Assembly: GCF_000014065.1 (NCBI RefSeq)
Contig: NC_008044.1
Location: 3,061,501-3,125,500, forward strand
Origin: Ruegeria sp. TM1040
GTDB lineage: Bacteria; Pseudomonadota; Alphaproteobacteria; Rhodobacterales; Rhodobacteraceae
Length of the DNA stretch: 64,000 nucleotides
Direction: 5' to 3'
Shown: positions 38,444 to 47,202 of the stretch, piece after piece
Numbering within the stretch: position 1 is the stretch's first letter
How the letters are laid out: every line of letters starts with the position of its first letter
Position numbers and translations under genes: made by a program
Notes under the pieces: model-generated
Seen by the model: only the letters and a program-made list of their open reading frames with translations
Told to the model about the DNA's origin: nothing
The model's database searches: none

Positions 38444-38860
38444 ATGCTGTCCATTGGTGCATTGTCCAAGGCCACCGGGGTCAAGGTTCCGACCATTCGC
38501 TATTACGAAGAGATCGGTTTGATCGACCATGCCAGTAGAAATGCCGGCAATCAAAGGCGCTACGATCAGGCGGGGCTGGAGCGGCTTGGCTTTATCAAAC
38601 ATGCCCGCGATCTCGGTTTTACATTAGAAGAAATCAGGGACTTGATGGGGCTCAACGGGCAGCTGGGCCAGGATTGCAGAGCTGCCGATCGCATCGCGCA
38701 GTCGCAGCTTGAAAAGGTGCGGGCGCGGATCGCGCGCTTACGCCGTCTCGAGGCCGAGTTGGAGCGGATCACCACCCTGTGCCAAGGTGGCAATGGTGGT
38801 CAGTGCCAGGTCCTGAGCGCCTTGGGGGACCATAGCTTGTGCTTGGGCGACCATGATTGA
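38444..38860 (+). CDS. MerR family metal-responsive regulator
   Basis: A 138-residue protein with the MerR DNA-binding domain (IGALSKATGVKVPTIRYYEE) and a coiled-coil dimerisation helix (about 80-112). The C-terminal region has cysteines in CRAAD (near 79), TLCQGGNGGQCQ and the end SLCLGDHD, plausible metal ligands. The pattern is like ZntR/CadR relatives. It should control the divergent CDF transporter and itself. The ATG at 38444 follows GGGGGA. Confidence 0.92.
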   Translation: MLSIGALSKATGVKVPTIRYYEEIGLIDHASRNAGNQRRYDQAGLERLGFIKHARDLGFTLEEIRDLMGLNGQLGQDCRAADRIAQSQLEKVRARIARLRRLEAELERITTLCQGGNGGQCQVLSALGDHSLCLGDHD

Positions 38861-38869
38861 AGGTGTTGT

Positions 38870-39763
38870 TTACACGCCGGGTGGATCCGCAGGCGGGACA
38901 AATTTCTCCATGTCCTCCGCTGAAAAGACCGCCTGCAATCCGCTTCGATAATCCGGGTAGCGCAACTTCACCCCGAGCTCGTCCTTGATCCGTGCGTTGC
39001 GCACACGTTTGTTTTCACCGTAAAAACTGCGCGCCATCGGGCTCATCCCGGCTTCGTCAAAGGGAACCTCGGATGGGATCGGCAGGCCCAGGAGCTCTGC
39101 AGCGTAGCCCAGAACATCCTGCGGTGGAGCGGGTTCATCGTCGCAGACATTGTAGATCGCGCCTGGATTTGGCGCCTGGATCGATGCTTTGAGAACCTGC
39201 GCGATGTCCTCCACATGGGCGCGCGAAAACACCTGACCGGGTTTGACGATACGGCGCGCCTTGCCCGCCATCAGCTTGGCAAAGGGTCCACGACCCGGGC
39301 CATAGATCCCGGCAAGGCGAAAGATATGCAGGGGCAGTCCTGCGAGGCTGCTCCACTCTTCTTCGGCGCGGACGCGCCAGTTTCCGCGCTGGCTCGACGG
39401 GGTTGCGGGAGTCATCTCGTCAACCCAGCCGCCATCGTGATCACCATATACGGCAGTTGTCGACAGATAGCCGATCCACTCCAACGACGGCAGCGCAGCA
39501 ATCTCGGCGCCAAGCGCATTTAGGACGGGATCGCCGTCTTCTGAAGGACTGATGGAGAGCAGAATATGCGTTACATCCCGAAGCGGCACATCTTGTCCGG
39601 GCCATGTCATCAATTCCACCCCACTCTCGGATTGGTCCTCGCAGCGATCCCGGGTTGTTCCGATGATGCGCCACGCGTCGCGCGGCAGGATCTTTGCCAG
39701 CGCGCGGGCCGTGTAGCCAAAGCCAAAGCAAAGCAGCGTTTTACGGGTGGTGTCTTGGGTCAT
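38870..39763 (-). CDS. NAD(P)-dependent epimerase/SDR-like protein
   Basis: A 297-residue Rossmann protein of the extended SDR type (YeeZ-like). The nucleotide loop is CFGFGYTARALAKIL, and the active region YLSTTAVYGDHDGGWVDE lacks a clear YxxxK catalytic pair, so enzymatic activity is uncertain. The start at 39763 (MTQDTTRK) is chosen by the Rossmann motif position. It is convergent with merR (9 bases apart). Confidence 0.85.
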   Translation of the reverse strand: MTQDTTRKTLLCFGFGYTARALAKILPRDAWRIIGTTRDRCEDQSESGVELMTWPGQDVPLRDVTHILLSISPSEDGDPVLNALGAEIAALPSLEWIGYLSTTAVYGDHDGGWVDEMTPATPSSQRGNWRVRAEEEWSSLAGLPLHIFRLAGIYGPGRGPFAKLMAGKARRIVKPGQVFSRAHVEDIAQVLKASIQAPNPGAIYNVCDDEPAPPQDVLGYAAELLGLPIPSEVPFDEAGMSPMARSFYGENKRVRNARIKDELGVKLRYPDYRSGLQAVFSAEDMEKFVPPADPPGV

Positions 39764-39880
39764 ATGGCAGAACATGCGGGCGGATGCGGGCAGATGCAAG
39801 CACCTGCTGCAGACGGCCAGCTGCGATTATGTGCAGCCGTCGTCGCTTGACACAGGCGAAAAGACTGCCGCATGAGAGGG

Positions 39881-40070
39881 GCGATGGTTCCCCGACGCCT
39901 AAGGCCGGTGGGATGAAAAGGGAATTCGGTGCGGAGGAGCCAAAGGGCGCCAAATCCGAAACTGCCCCCGCAACTGTAAGCGGCGAGCGCCCCGTCACAG
40001 CCCACTGATCCTCATGGATCGGGAAGGGAGGGACGCGCAATAACCCGCAAGTCAGGAGACCTGCCATCGC
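39881..40070 (+). promoter_or_regulatory. Cobalamin (B12) riboswitch
   Basis: Closing stem GCGATGG (39881-39887) with CCATCGC (40064-40070). Inside are the conserved elements GGTGGGATGAAAAGGGAA, CGAAACTGCCCCCGCAACTG and the B12 box GTCAGGAGACCTGCC near 40050. Binding of adenosylcobalamin should lower expression of the import genes that follow. Downstream, GCGGGC (40085-40090) pairs with GCCCGC (40096-40101) directly before a GGAGG, a likely expression platform acting on translation. Confidence 0.95.
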
Positions 40071-40111
40071 GACTTTTTAACCAAGCGGGCGGTGGGCCCG
40101 CGGAGGACGCG

Positions 40112-40192
40112 ATGCCAGATGTCAAAACTCTGATGAGTCACACTTGCACGCCTCTTGGTCGGAGGTTGGGATGCACGTTTATCTCTATCTGA
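40112..40192 (+). CDS. Possible 26-residue leader ORF after the riboswitch
   Basis: ATG at 40112 stands 5 bases after GGAGG (40102-40106), immediately after the platform hairpin. The frame starts MPDVKTLMSHTCTPLGRR and stops at 40192, overlapping the first 22 bases of the next gene in another frame. A ribosome site this good right after the riboswitch suggests the platform controls this ORF and that the next gene is coupled to it. The peptide itself may have no function. Confidence 0.4.
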   Translation: MPDVKTLMSHTCTPLGRRLGCTFISI

Positions 40193-40890
40193 TTTCAGCC
40201 AATTACGTCAGCACAAAGCGGTTTGCGGCGCTTTCGAGACGGCTCGAAGAGCTTGCGCCCAAACCTGCGATGGCCATTCGGCTGGAGGCAGACGGGGTCG
40301 GGCTATGGCAAGCGCTGGACACACTCAGGGCGCGTGGTGCGCGCCGAATCGACCTGCGTCCTGTGGGCCTTCCGTTTTCGCAATCACTGGAAAACTGGCT
40401 ACCGGGTGCGGCGGGGGCATGGTGCGCGCAGCAGAATGGCGTTCCCCCCGAAGTTTTCTTTGCGAGCAGCCCCGAGCATGACGACGACGTGATCCGGGCG
40501 GTTGCCAGCGCAGAGGTCTCGTTGCAGCGGGTCGTGGATCGGCCCAGAGGCGAGATCGGCAAAGGCTGGGATCTGCCCCCACCGCATCAGCACCATCTCC
40601 TGGTCTGTACCGGTCCGCGTTGCCACCTCAAAGACGCACCGAACCTTGCGGATCATCTCAAGTCGGAAATCCGGCGCGCGGGGCTTGGGGACAGCTGTCT
40701 GGTCACCACAACGGGCTGCGTCTTTCCCTGCAATGCGGGGCCGGTGATCGTGCATTATCCGCGCGGGGATTGGTATCGGGTTCCGGATCTCTCGGAGATC
40801 CAGCGTTTTGTCAAAACCGTCCTTGTGCAGGGCGGTAGGCTTGAACATCTCATTTTCCATCAAACGGGAGTCTCCCATGAAACTGCGTAA
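40171..40890 (+). CDS. Chelatase-like domain fused to thioredoxin-like [2Fe-2S] ferredoxin
   Basis: A 239-residue cytoplasmic protein, first main gene after the B12 riboswitch; GGAGG lies 5 bases before the ATG. The C-terminal 95 residues are a COG3411-type ferredoxin: CTGPRC near residue 150 and TGCVFPCNAGP near 185, four cysteines for a [2Fe-2S] cluster. The N-terminal 130 residues resemble the layout of CbiX-type chelatases (GARRIDLRPVGLPFSQ) but lack the catalytic histidine near the start (LYLISANYV). It may process cobalt or corrinoids; this is inference. Confidence 0.8.
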   Translation: MHVYLYLISANYVSTKRFAALSRRLEELAPKPAMAIRLEADGVGLWQALDTLRARGARRIDLRPVGLPFSQSLENWLPGAAGAWCAQQNGVPPEVFFASSPEHDDDVIRAVASAEVSLQRVVDRPRGEIGKGWDLPPPHQHHLLVCTGPRCHLKDAPNLADHLKSEIRRAGLGDSCLVTTTGCVFPCNAGPVIVHYPRGDWYRVPDLSEIQRFVKTVLVQGGRLEHLIFHQTGVSHETA

Positions 40891-41809
40891 CCTTTTGCCA
40901 TTGCTCGGCCTCATGGCATCTGCAGCGCATGCTGATGCCGTCACCATCCAAAGCTGCGGCGTCTCTCAAGTGTTCGATAAAACGCCGAGCCGCGCGATCA
41001 CGCTCAACCAGCAGGCAACCGAAGTCATGCTGGCGCTGGGCCTGCAGGAAGCGATGGTTGGAACCGCGTACATTGACGACGCGATTCCCGCGCAATGGAA
41101 CGACGCCTACGAGAGCGTGCCGGTTCTGGCTGAAAAATACCCAGCCGCAGAGGTGGTATTGGCGCAGGAACCGGACTTTTTGTTTGCCGGCTTTGGATCG
41201 GCGTTTTCTGAGGACAATCTCGGTGCCGCCGAGAAATGGCACGACCTCGGGATTGGCACCTATCTTGTGGATGCCTCCTGCAAGGACAAACACCTTCAGG
41301 ACGTGCCCTTGACCGTTGCCCCGATCTTTGAAGATATTGAAACTGTTGGAAAAATATTCAACGTAGAAGACCGTGCGAACGCATTGATCGATACCCTTCA
41401 ACAGCGGTTGGACTCTGTCAAAGCAGCGCCGTCCGGGGCGGGGCAGACTGCCTTCATCTATGATAGCGGCGCAGAGACGCCTTTCTCCATCGGGTGTTGT
41501 GGCGGGCCTGCGCTGCTGGCGTCGCTCACGGGGCTTCAGAGCATCAGCAGCGATGTGCCCGGCACTTGGGTCGATCTCTCTTGGGAGCATGTGGTTGCCG
41601 CAGACCCGGATGTGATCCTGTTGATCGAGGCGGATTGGTCGACCGCCGCAGAAAAACGCGCGCACATGGAAGCGGACCCAGTATTGAGCGCGTTGCGCGC
41701 GGTCAAAGAGGGGCGTTTTGTAACCGTCCCCTTCTCGGAAACGCTGTTGGGGATGCGCTTTGCCGATGGCGTGGAGACGGTGAACAATCAACTTGCAAAG
41801 CTGCCGTAA
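40877..41809 (+). CDS. btuF: Cobalamin ABC transporter, substrate-binding protein
   Basis: A 310-residue periplasmic protein. Signal peptide MKLRNLLPLLGLMASAAHA. The TroA/FecB fold follows, with SRAITLNQQATEVMLALGL and EPDFLFAGFGSAFSEDN. The central FSIGCCGGPALL is unusual in having adjacent cysteines. It overlaps the ferredoxin fusion by 14 bases and is followed at once by permease and ATPase genes. Sequence alone does not separate cobalamin from ferric siderophore binding; the riboswitch makes cobalamin by far the better choice. Confidence 0.87.
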   Translation: MKLRNLLPLLGLMASAAHADAVTIQSCGVSQVFDKTPSRAITLNQQATEVMLALGLQEAMVGTAYIDDAIPAQWNDAYESVPVLAEKYPAAEVVLAQEPDFLFAGFGSAFSEDNLGAAEKWHDLGIGTYLVDASCKDKHLQDVPLTVAPIFEDIETVGKIFNVEDRANALIDTLQQRLDSVKAAPSGAGQTAFIYDSGAETPFSIGCCGGPALLASLTGLQSISSDVPGTWVDLSWEHVVAADPDVILLIEADWSTAAEKRAHMEADPVLSALRAVKEGRFVTVPFSETLLGMRFADGVETVNNQLAKLP

Positions 41810-42817
41810 ATGCGTCGCGGATCGCCCCTGTTGCTGCCAGCCTCTGGTCTGGCGCTGTTGCTTGCGATGGCCGCAGGGGTGCTCTGGGGCACTGCTGACA
41901 TCAGCTGGGGTGATCGGCTGGCGATCCTCATGCATGACGATGATGCACCGCGTGGGCTGTCGATGATCGTCTGGCAATGGCGCATTCCGCGTGTGCTGGC
42001 GGTCGGAATGATCGGCGCCGGTTTGACGTTGGCTGGTCTCTTGATGCAGACCGCGCTGCGCAACCCGATGGCTGATCCTTATCTGATGGGAGTGTCCTCA
42101 GGAGCGTCGGCGGCGGCCGTTGGGGCGATCATCTGGTTTCCGTCGCAGATGACGGAAACACTTGGTGTCCCTCTGATCGCCTTTCTTGGTGCGGCAGCTG
42201 CTTTCCTGATGACGCTCACGCTCTCGCACCGGCGAGGGCGTGCGCTTGATCCTTTGGTGGTTATCCTCGCCGGTGTTGCGGTATCTCTTATGTTCCAGGC
42301 GCTTACGGCGTTCTTCCTCTATGTTGGTGATCCGCATGCCACGCGCAATGCGATGGGGTGGTTGATGGGAACGGCGGCGGGAACCGATTGGGAGGAGCTA
42401 CCACTTCTGGGCACCATCCTCGCCCTGTCGCTGGTGCTGGCGTTGCGCGCGTCGTCCAAGCTGGATGCAACTTTGCTCGGGGATGAGCGCGCGCAATCAC
42501 TGGGCGTCAATGTCGGGCGCATGCGACTGCTGGTGTTCTTTGTCACAATCGCGCTGACCGGGGTGGCCGTTTCGATCGCGGGGATCGTTGGTTTTGTGGG
42601 GCTGATCCTGCCCCATATGGCGCGCCTGTTGGTCGGCGCCCGCCACCGTGTCCTGATCCCACAGGCGGCCATCCTCGGGGCGATCACACTGATTCTTGTC
42701 GATCTGGCGTGTCGGGTCGTACTGGCGCCAGAGGAATTGCCGCTTGGCGTGTTGCTGGCGCTTCTGGCGGCGCCGCCGTTCATCTATATCCTGCGGGGGA
42801 TGGCCCATGCCCGATGA
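41810..42817 (+). CDS. btuC: Cobalamin ABC transporter, permease (FecCD family)
   Basis: A 335-residue membrane protein with about ten helices of the FecCD type. It contains QTALRNPMADPYLMGVSSGA, the highly conserved region near residue 85, and GFVGLILPHMARLLVG near residue 262, the coupling helix to the ATPase. It begins directly after the btuF stop, without intervening bases. Confidence 0.93.
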   Translation: MRRGSPLLLPASGLALLLAMAAGVLWGTADISWGDRLAILMHDDDAPRGLSMIVWQWRIPRVLAVGMIGAGLTLAGLLMQTALRNPMADPYLMGVSSGASAAAVGAIIWFPSQMTETLGVPLIAFLGAAAAFLMTLTLSHRRGRALDPLVVILAGVAVSLMFQALTAFFLYVGDPHATRNAMGWLMGTAAGTDWEELPLLGTILALSLVLALRASSKLDATLLGDERAQSLGVNVGRMRLLVFFVTIALTGVAVSIAGIVGFVGLILPHMARLLVGARHRVLIPQAAILGAITLILVDLACRVVLAPEELPLGVLLALLAAPPFIYILRGMAHAR

Positions 42818-43640
42818 TCCCATTCTCGAAATCCAGGATCTCTCCGTGGCAGTTGGTGGGCTCCCCTATGTTCGCGACCTCTCGCTTTGTGTGGAGCGTG
42901 GGCGATTTCACGGTCTTCTTGGTCCAAACGGTGCCGGCAAGACGACGCTTCTTCGTGTCCTCTATCGCGCGATCGCGCCGCAATCCGGCGAGGTACGACT
43001 AAATGGGCGTCCGCAGTCCGACTTCAGCCCAGCGCAATGGGCGCGGCATGTCGGCGCTCTGGTCCAGGGTGGCGGGCTCTTGTCTGGTCTGACACCCGAA
43101 GACATCGTGGAGATCGGCCTCACCCTGCGTGAGCGCCCCAGCGCGAAACGCAAAGAGGCCGTGCAGGATGCGCTCAGTTTGGTGGGTCTGCAGGACAAGG
43201 CCCGACAAGACGCCGAGAGCCTGTCCGGGGGAGAGCTGCAGCGCTGCTACTTCGCGCAGCTTCTTGCCTGCGACCCGGAGGTCTATGTGCTCGATGAGCC
43301 GACAAATCACCTGGATCTGCACTATCAACTGCGATTGTTGGATGAGGTGCGTCGCAGGGGGCGCAGCGCGATCGTGTCATTTCACGACTTGGGAATGGCG
43401 GCGCGCTACTGTGACACAGTTCATCTGATGCAGGAGGGTCAGTTGGTCGCAGAAGGCCCCCCGCAAGCGGTGCTGACCCCTGAGGTTCTCCATCAGCACT
43501 ATCGCGTAGACGGGCGGCTCGATGGCCACAGCCTCAAGCTGGAGGGGCCGGTTCTTGACGGAACCGACCCCTTGCGTGTCTTTGAAGATGAGCGAAGTCA
43601 GGCGACCTTGTGGTCGTCATCTGCGTCGTCAAAGGCCTGA
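42807..43640 (+). CDS. btuD: Cobalamin ABC transporter, ATP-binding protein
   Basis: A 277-residue ATPase with Walker A GPNGAGKTTL near 39, signature LSGGELQRCYFAQ near 140, Walker B VYVLDEPTNHLD near 160 and H-loop VSFHDLGMAARYC. It overlaps btuC by 11 bases, completing the importer. Its last 43 bases overlap the 3' end of the convergent chemoreceptor gene. An extra C-terminal stretch of about 40 residues (HSLKLEGPVLDGTDPLRV) is typical of siderophore and B12 ATPases. Confidence 0.93.
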   Translation: MPDDPILEIQDLSVAVGGLPYVRDLSLCVERGRFHGLLGPNGAGKTTLLRVLYRAIAPQSGEVRLNGRPQSDFSPAQWARHVGALVQGGGLLSGLTPEDIVEIGLTLRERPSAKRKEAVQDALSLVGLQDKARQDAESLSGGELQRCYFAQLLACDPEVYVLDEPTNHLDLHYQLRLLDEVRRRGRSAIVSFHDLGMAARYCDTVHLMQEGQLVAEGPPQAVLTPEVLHQHYRVDGRLDGHSLKLEGPVLDGTDPLRVFEDERSQATLWSSSASSKA

Positions 43641-45772
43641 TCTAGGTTGGCGCTCTGAGGCGTATCGGTTGCTTCGATCTTGAAACGACTGACCGAGGCG
43701 ACCAGTTTCGCGGCCTCATCCCGAAGCATCTGTGTCGAGGCGGCAGTCTCCTCGAGCATCGCTGCATTTTTCTGCGAGCTTTCATCGAGCTGCGTCACGG
43801 CGGTGTTGACCTCGGTGATACTGGTCGACTGCTCACTGTTGGCGACAGAGATCTGATCCACCATCTGAACGAGGCTCGCCACACTGTCTTTGATGGCATT
43901 GAGCTCTCCTCCGGTCCGGCTGACAAGCTCAACCCCCTGCCGCACCTCGTTGGAACTGTTTCGGATCAGTTCATTGATTTCCTGCGTCGCCTCCGCAGAG
44001 CGCTGCGCCAAAGCGCGCACTTCTGATGCAACAACCGCAAATCCGGCACCGGCCTCACCGGCGCGGGCTGCTTCGACCCCGGCATTGAGCGCCAAAAGAT
44101 TGGTCTGGAACGACACGCCTTCGATCAGATCGGTGATCTTGCTAATGGCTTCAGATGCTTCGCGGACCCGGTTGATCGCGGCTGTGGTTTCCTCCGCCAC
44201 CGCCAGCGTTGAGGCTACGCGGTTTTGGGCGTCGCGCACATACTCATGCGCCTGGCGCGAGTTCGATGCAGTATCCTGCACGGAGTCGTTGAGGATCTGG
44301 ATCGCGCCTGTGGTCTCCTCAAGCGAGGCCGCTGCCGATTCACCGCGTTTGGAGGCGTCAAGTGTCGCTGCAGCGATTTCATTTGCTGTATTGTTCAGGG
44401 TCACGCTGCTCTCTATCAGCTGGCGGATCACTTCGGTCTGCGTAAGGCTTAGCGCATCGACCGCTGCCGCGATTTCTGCAAAGACACCGCGATGCGAATC
44501 CGGCATCCGTACCGTCAGATCACCGCCAGCAAGCGCATCCACGGTGAACCGCACGTCGGCGAGGCCGCTTTCCACCACCGTCCCGATGCTGTTCACACCA
44601 TGACCAAGCTGCGCAAACTCGCTCTCTTCATCGTCGATTGGGATGCGTTGCGAGAAATCGCCCTCGGCGCAAGCGCTGATGACTTTGTTGATTTCGGTCG
44701 CAAATCGCTCGCGTTCGATCTGTCCATCGCGGAAGTTCTCAATCGCAGTGCTCACGGCGCTGACTTCGTTGATGCGGGAGTGCGGGATCTCGGCGTCGAA
44801 TTTTCCTTCGAACATCTGCTGAAGTACGCGCTGAATTTTCAGCAGAGGCCCGGAAATCTTCTGAGCCAGCGCAAAGCCCAACGCAATGAAGGTCAAAAGC
44901 CCGATGCCAGCGAGAATCGACGAGCGGTTCATCAGTTCGCGCTGGGCGGCCTTGGCGGAGGTGACGATCATGTCCCGGCGATCCCGAATAAGGGTCCGCG
45001 TCTCATCGAGAATAGGTTCAGCAGCGGCATAGCGGTCTGACATGATCCCTGTCCGCTCTGTCAGCTTCATTGTCTCGTCTACAAAAGCGGCAAATGTCGA
45101 GCGATACGTCTCAAGAAGCGCGTCGATTTCCGCCTGTTGCTCTGCGCTGCTGAAATAGCTGTCCGGAAAGGCGTGGAATTCTTCGATGCGCTGCTCGAGG
45201 CGGCCCAGGTATTTGGTGTTTCGACGCATGATGAAGTCCTTCTCGTGCCGGCGCATCATCAACATCTTGACCATCATTTCGGGGTAGGCGCTGTCTTTGA
45301 GGCTCTCTTCGACCGAATGCACCGCAGCGCGCAGCTTGCCCTGATGCCCTTCGGTTTCATTCAGACCCAGCGCCAGAGAGCTTGAAACAACATCTTGGAA
45401 ACTTGCGGCGTAACTGGCGACCGCCACTTGTAGGTCATCGAGGTTGGCGGAGACATCGGACATGCCATCTATCTCGTTCGTCTGCGCGCGGGCGGAGTCC
45501 AAAGTGGCATTGAGTTGCGTCAGAATGTCGGCGTGACGCCCTACGTATTTCTCATCACTGCGCAGCAGGAAATCCTTTTCAGCGCGGCGCGCCTGAAGAA
45601 AGGCGATTTCGAGCTGGACGATTGTCGCGTTCAGCGTTTCGACTTGCTCGATCTCCTGTTGCGACGTGTCGCGTGCAGCGTTTGTATAAAAGGACAGGCC
45701 AACGAGTGCGCACATGCCGATTGCGGCCAGACCTACAATAGAGAGAATTGCGGTTCGGATAGAATAGGTCAT
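43598..45772 (-). CDS. Methyl-accepting chemotaxis protein
   Basis: A 724-residue receptor. Membrane helix 1 spans about 8-30. A large periplasmic, all-helical domain (about 30-285) has repeated RRAEKDFLLR and RRHEKDFIMRR elements, as in the HBM sensor family. Membrane helix 2 is at about 287-308, then HAMP regions (about 310-435) and a full signalling domain (about 440-690) with the hairpin tip VSFQTNLLALNAGVEAARAGE. It lacks a clear C-terminal CheR/CheB pentapeptide (it ends in DDADDDHKVA). HBM receptors in pseudomonads sense organic acids; the ligand here is unknown. It neighbours motB and the flagellar cluster. Confidence 0.95.
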   Translation of the reverse strand: MTYSIRTAILSIVGLAAIGMCALVGLSFYTNAARDTSQQEIEQVETLNATIVQLEIAFLQARRAEKDFLLRSDEKYVGRHADILTQLNATLDSARAQTNEIDGMSDVSANLDDLQVAVASYAASFQDVVSSSLALGLNETEGHQGKLRAAVHSVEESLKDSAYPEMMVKMLMMRRHEKDFIMRRNTKYLGRLEQRIEEFHAFPDSYFSSAEQQAEIDALLETYRSTFAAFVDETMKLTERTGIMSDRYAAAEPILDETRTLIRDRRDMIVTSAKAAQRELMNRSSILAGIGLLTFIALGFALAQKISGPLLKIQRVLQQMFEGKFDAEIPHSRINEVSAVSTAIENFRDGQIERERFATEINKVISACAEGDFSQRIPIDDEESEFAQLGHGVNSIGTVVESGLADVRFTVDALAGGDLTVRMPDSHRGVFAEIAAAVDALSLTQTEVIRQLIESSVTLNNTANEIAAATLDASKRGESAAASLEETTGAIQILNDSVQDTASNSRQAHEYVRDAQNRVASTLAVAEETTAAINRVREASEAISKITDLIEGVSFQTNLLALNAGVEAARAGEAGAGFAVVASEVRALAQRSAEATQEINELIRNSSNEVRQGVELVSRTGGELNAIKDSVASLVQMVDQISVANSEQSTSITEVNTAVTQLDESSQKNAAMLEETAASTQMLRDEAAKLVASVSRFKIEATDTPQSANLDQAFDDADDDHKVA

Positions 45773-46338
45773 GGACAGAGCGCCTCGCGTAGATCGTCGT
45801 TTGCGCCCAGCTTACCGCCATAAAGTTAAGCCATAGTTCGACAGATGTACGTATGGCGTGTGGAGTCTTAACCCCACTCCCGCCATCCGGGCACAACATA
45901 TCGCAGAGGGGCAGCGGGTTCAGATCGCGTGATTGTCACGATATGCGCCTCGCCACGGTTGAGTAGAGGTTCTTAACTCTATGCTGGCAATATGGCCTCG
46001 CGACAGCCGCTGACACTGTCAATGTGTTCGATTGTGTTGTCTCTCGGTGGAACCCGCAAGGTTCAGAAGAACATTCCCCGCGAATCGTAGAGTAAACTGG
46101 TGCCCTGGCCCGGGCAAAGAAGGCAGGAATTTGCCCCTCTTTGCAGGCCGCCACAATTGGGTCGCAATGCTGCCTTCGGTCCGCCTCAGGTTCTCCCCCG
46201 AAAAGCCAGGATGGCCCCAATTTTGCCTTGAAAACCATAGGTTTAGGCGTGTTACTTGGGTCAATTTTATCTGTTAAGACCTAGTTAAGAAAGCCCTCTG
46301 TATCCCGGTTTTGGGTGAACAGAAAAGGTGGTGGGAAC
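45773..46338. other. Gene-free stretch between chemoreceptor and motB
   Basis: No credible gene in 566 bases. It holds the divergent promoters of the chemoreceptor and motB. Visible are a TTAAGCCATAGTTCG stretch (partial CtrA-like half-site, about 45826), a GAACC/GGTTC hairpin near 46050, and the full CtrA-type box at 46274-46288. A small RNA cannot be excluded. Confidence 0.5.
46264..46288 (+). promoter_or_regulatory. CtrA-type box before motB
   Basis: TTAA-GACCTAG-TTAA (46274-46288) is an exact TTAA-N7-TTAA, 50 bases before the motB ATG. It is preceded by the 13-mer ATTTTATCTGTTA (46264-46276), which recurs before flgE. Confidence 0.75.
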
Positions 46339-47178
46339 ATGACTGCACAGAGCAACCAGGCTCCGATTATTATCAAGAAGGTCAAGAAGGGTGGCGGGGA
46401 CGGTCACCATGGCGGCGCATGGAAAGTCGCCTATGCCGACTTCGTGACCGCAATGATGGCTTTCTTCCTGCTGATGTGGCTTCTCAATGCGACGACTGAG
46501 AAGCAGCGCAAAGGTCTTGCAGACTACTTTTCGCCGTCGATTCCGCTCAGCCGGGTATCCGGTGGTGGCAACGGCGCGTTCCAGGGGGACACGATGTTCA
46601 CCGAGGACGTGAAGCCGCAGAATGGTGTTGGCGCCACCAAAGAGAATCCGACGGATGCATCGCGTGCTCAGGGGGAAACCGGGGTTGCCGATGACCAGCA
46701 GAGCGACGCAGCCGAAGAGGCGAGCTTCCGCCAGATCGAAGAGGCGCTGATGGGCCGCGGTGGCGAGAGCATGGTGAGCATCGACATGGCGCGTCACATC
46801 GTGACCCGCGTCACCGACGAGGGTCTGATCATCGAATTGTTCGAAACCGAAGATGCAACTCTGTTTGAGGCTGACAGCGAGCGTCCGACCGTGTTGATGC
46901 GCGATCTGCTGCGCATGGTTGCCCGTGTGACCTCTGGGGTCGAGAACAACGTGGCGATCGGCGGACATGTCGCATCGACCCCGGTTGTGATTGCGAACAA
47001 CCCGGTCTGGGCGCTGTCTCATGCACGCGCTGACCAAACGCGGGAACTGCTGCAAGCGGGCGGTATGTCAGCCAAGCGAATCTCTCGGGTGACGGGCTTT
47101 GCGGATCGTGACCTGGCGTCGCAGAACCCGATGTCCGAGCGGAATAACCGCATCACCATCACGCTCCTGCGGAAGTGA
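46339..47178 (+). CDS. motB: Flagellar stator protein MotB
   Basis: A 279-residue stator subunit with one N-terminal helix and a periplasmic peptidoglycan-binding domain. GGAWKVAYADFVTAMMAFFLL carries the proton- or sodium-path aspartate D34. The C-terminal OmpA-like region has SHARADQTRELL and SERNNRITITLL. A plug/linker segment lies between. Unusually, motA is 10.6 kb away. The start MTAQSNQAP is preferred over one 8 codons earlier because GGTGGGA precedes it. It is first in the flagellar block. Confidence 0.95.
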   Translation: MTAQSNQAPIIIKKVKKGGGDGHHGGAWKVAYADFVTAMMAFFLLMWLLNATTEKQRKGLADYFSPSIPLSRVSGGGNGAFQGDTMFTEDVKPQNGVGATKENPTDASRAQGETGVADDQQSDAAEEASFRQIEEALMGRGGESMVSIDMARHIVTRVTDEGLIIELFETEDATLFEADSERPTVLMRDLLRMVARVTSGVENNVAIGGHVASTPVVIANNPVWALSHARADQTRELLQAGGMSAKRISRVTGFADRDLASQNPMSERNNRITITLLRK

Positions 47179-47202
47179 TTGCTCCATAAAAATAAGACAA
47201 AT

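Noticed and set aside
45826-45840. TTAA-N7-TTCG as a CtrA box for the chemoreceptor
   Set aside because: The second half-site matches at only two of four bases, too weak to separate from chance.
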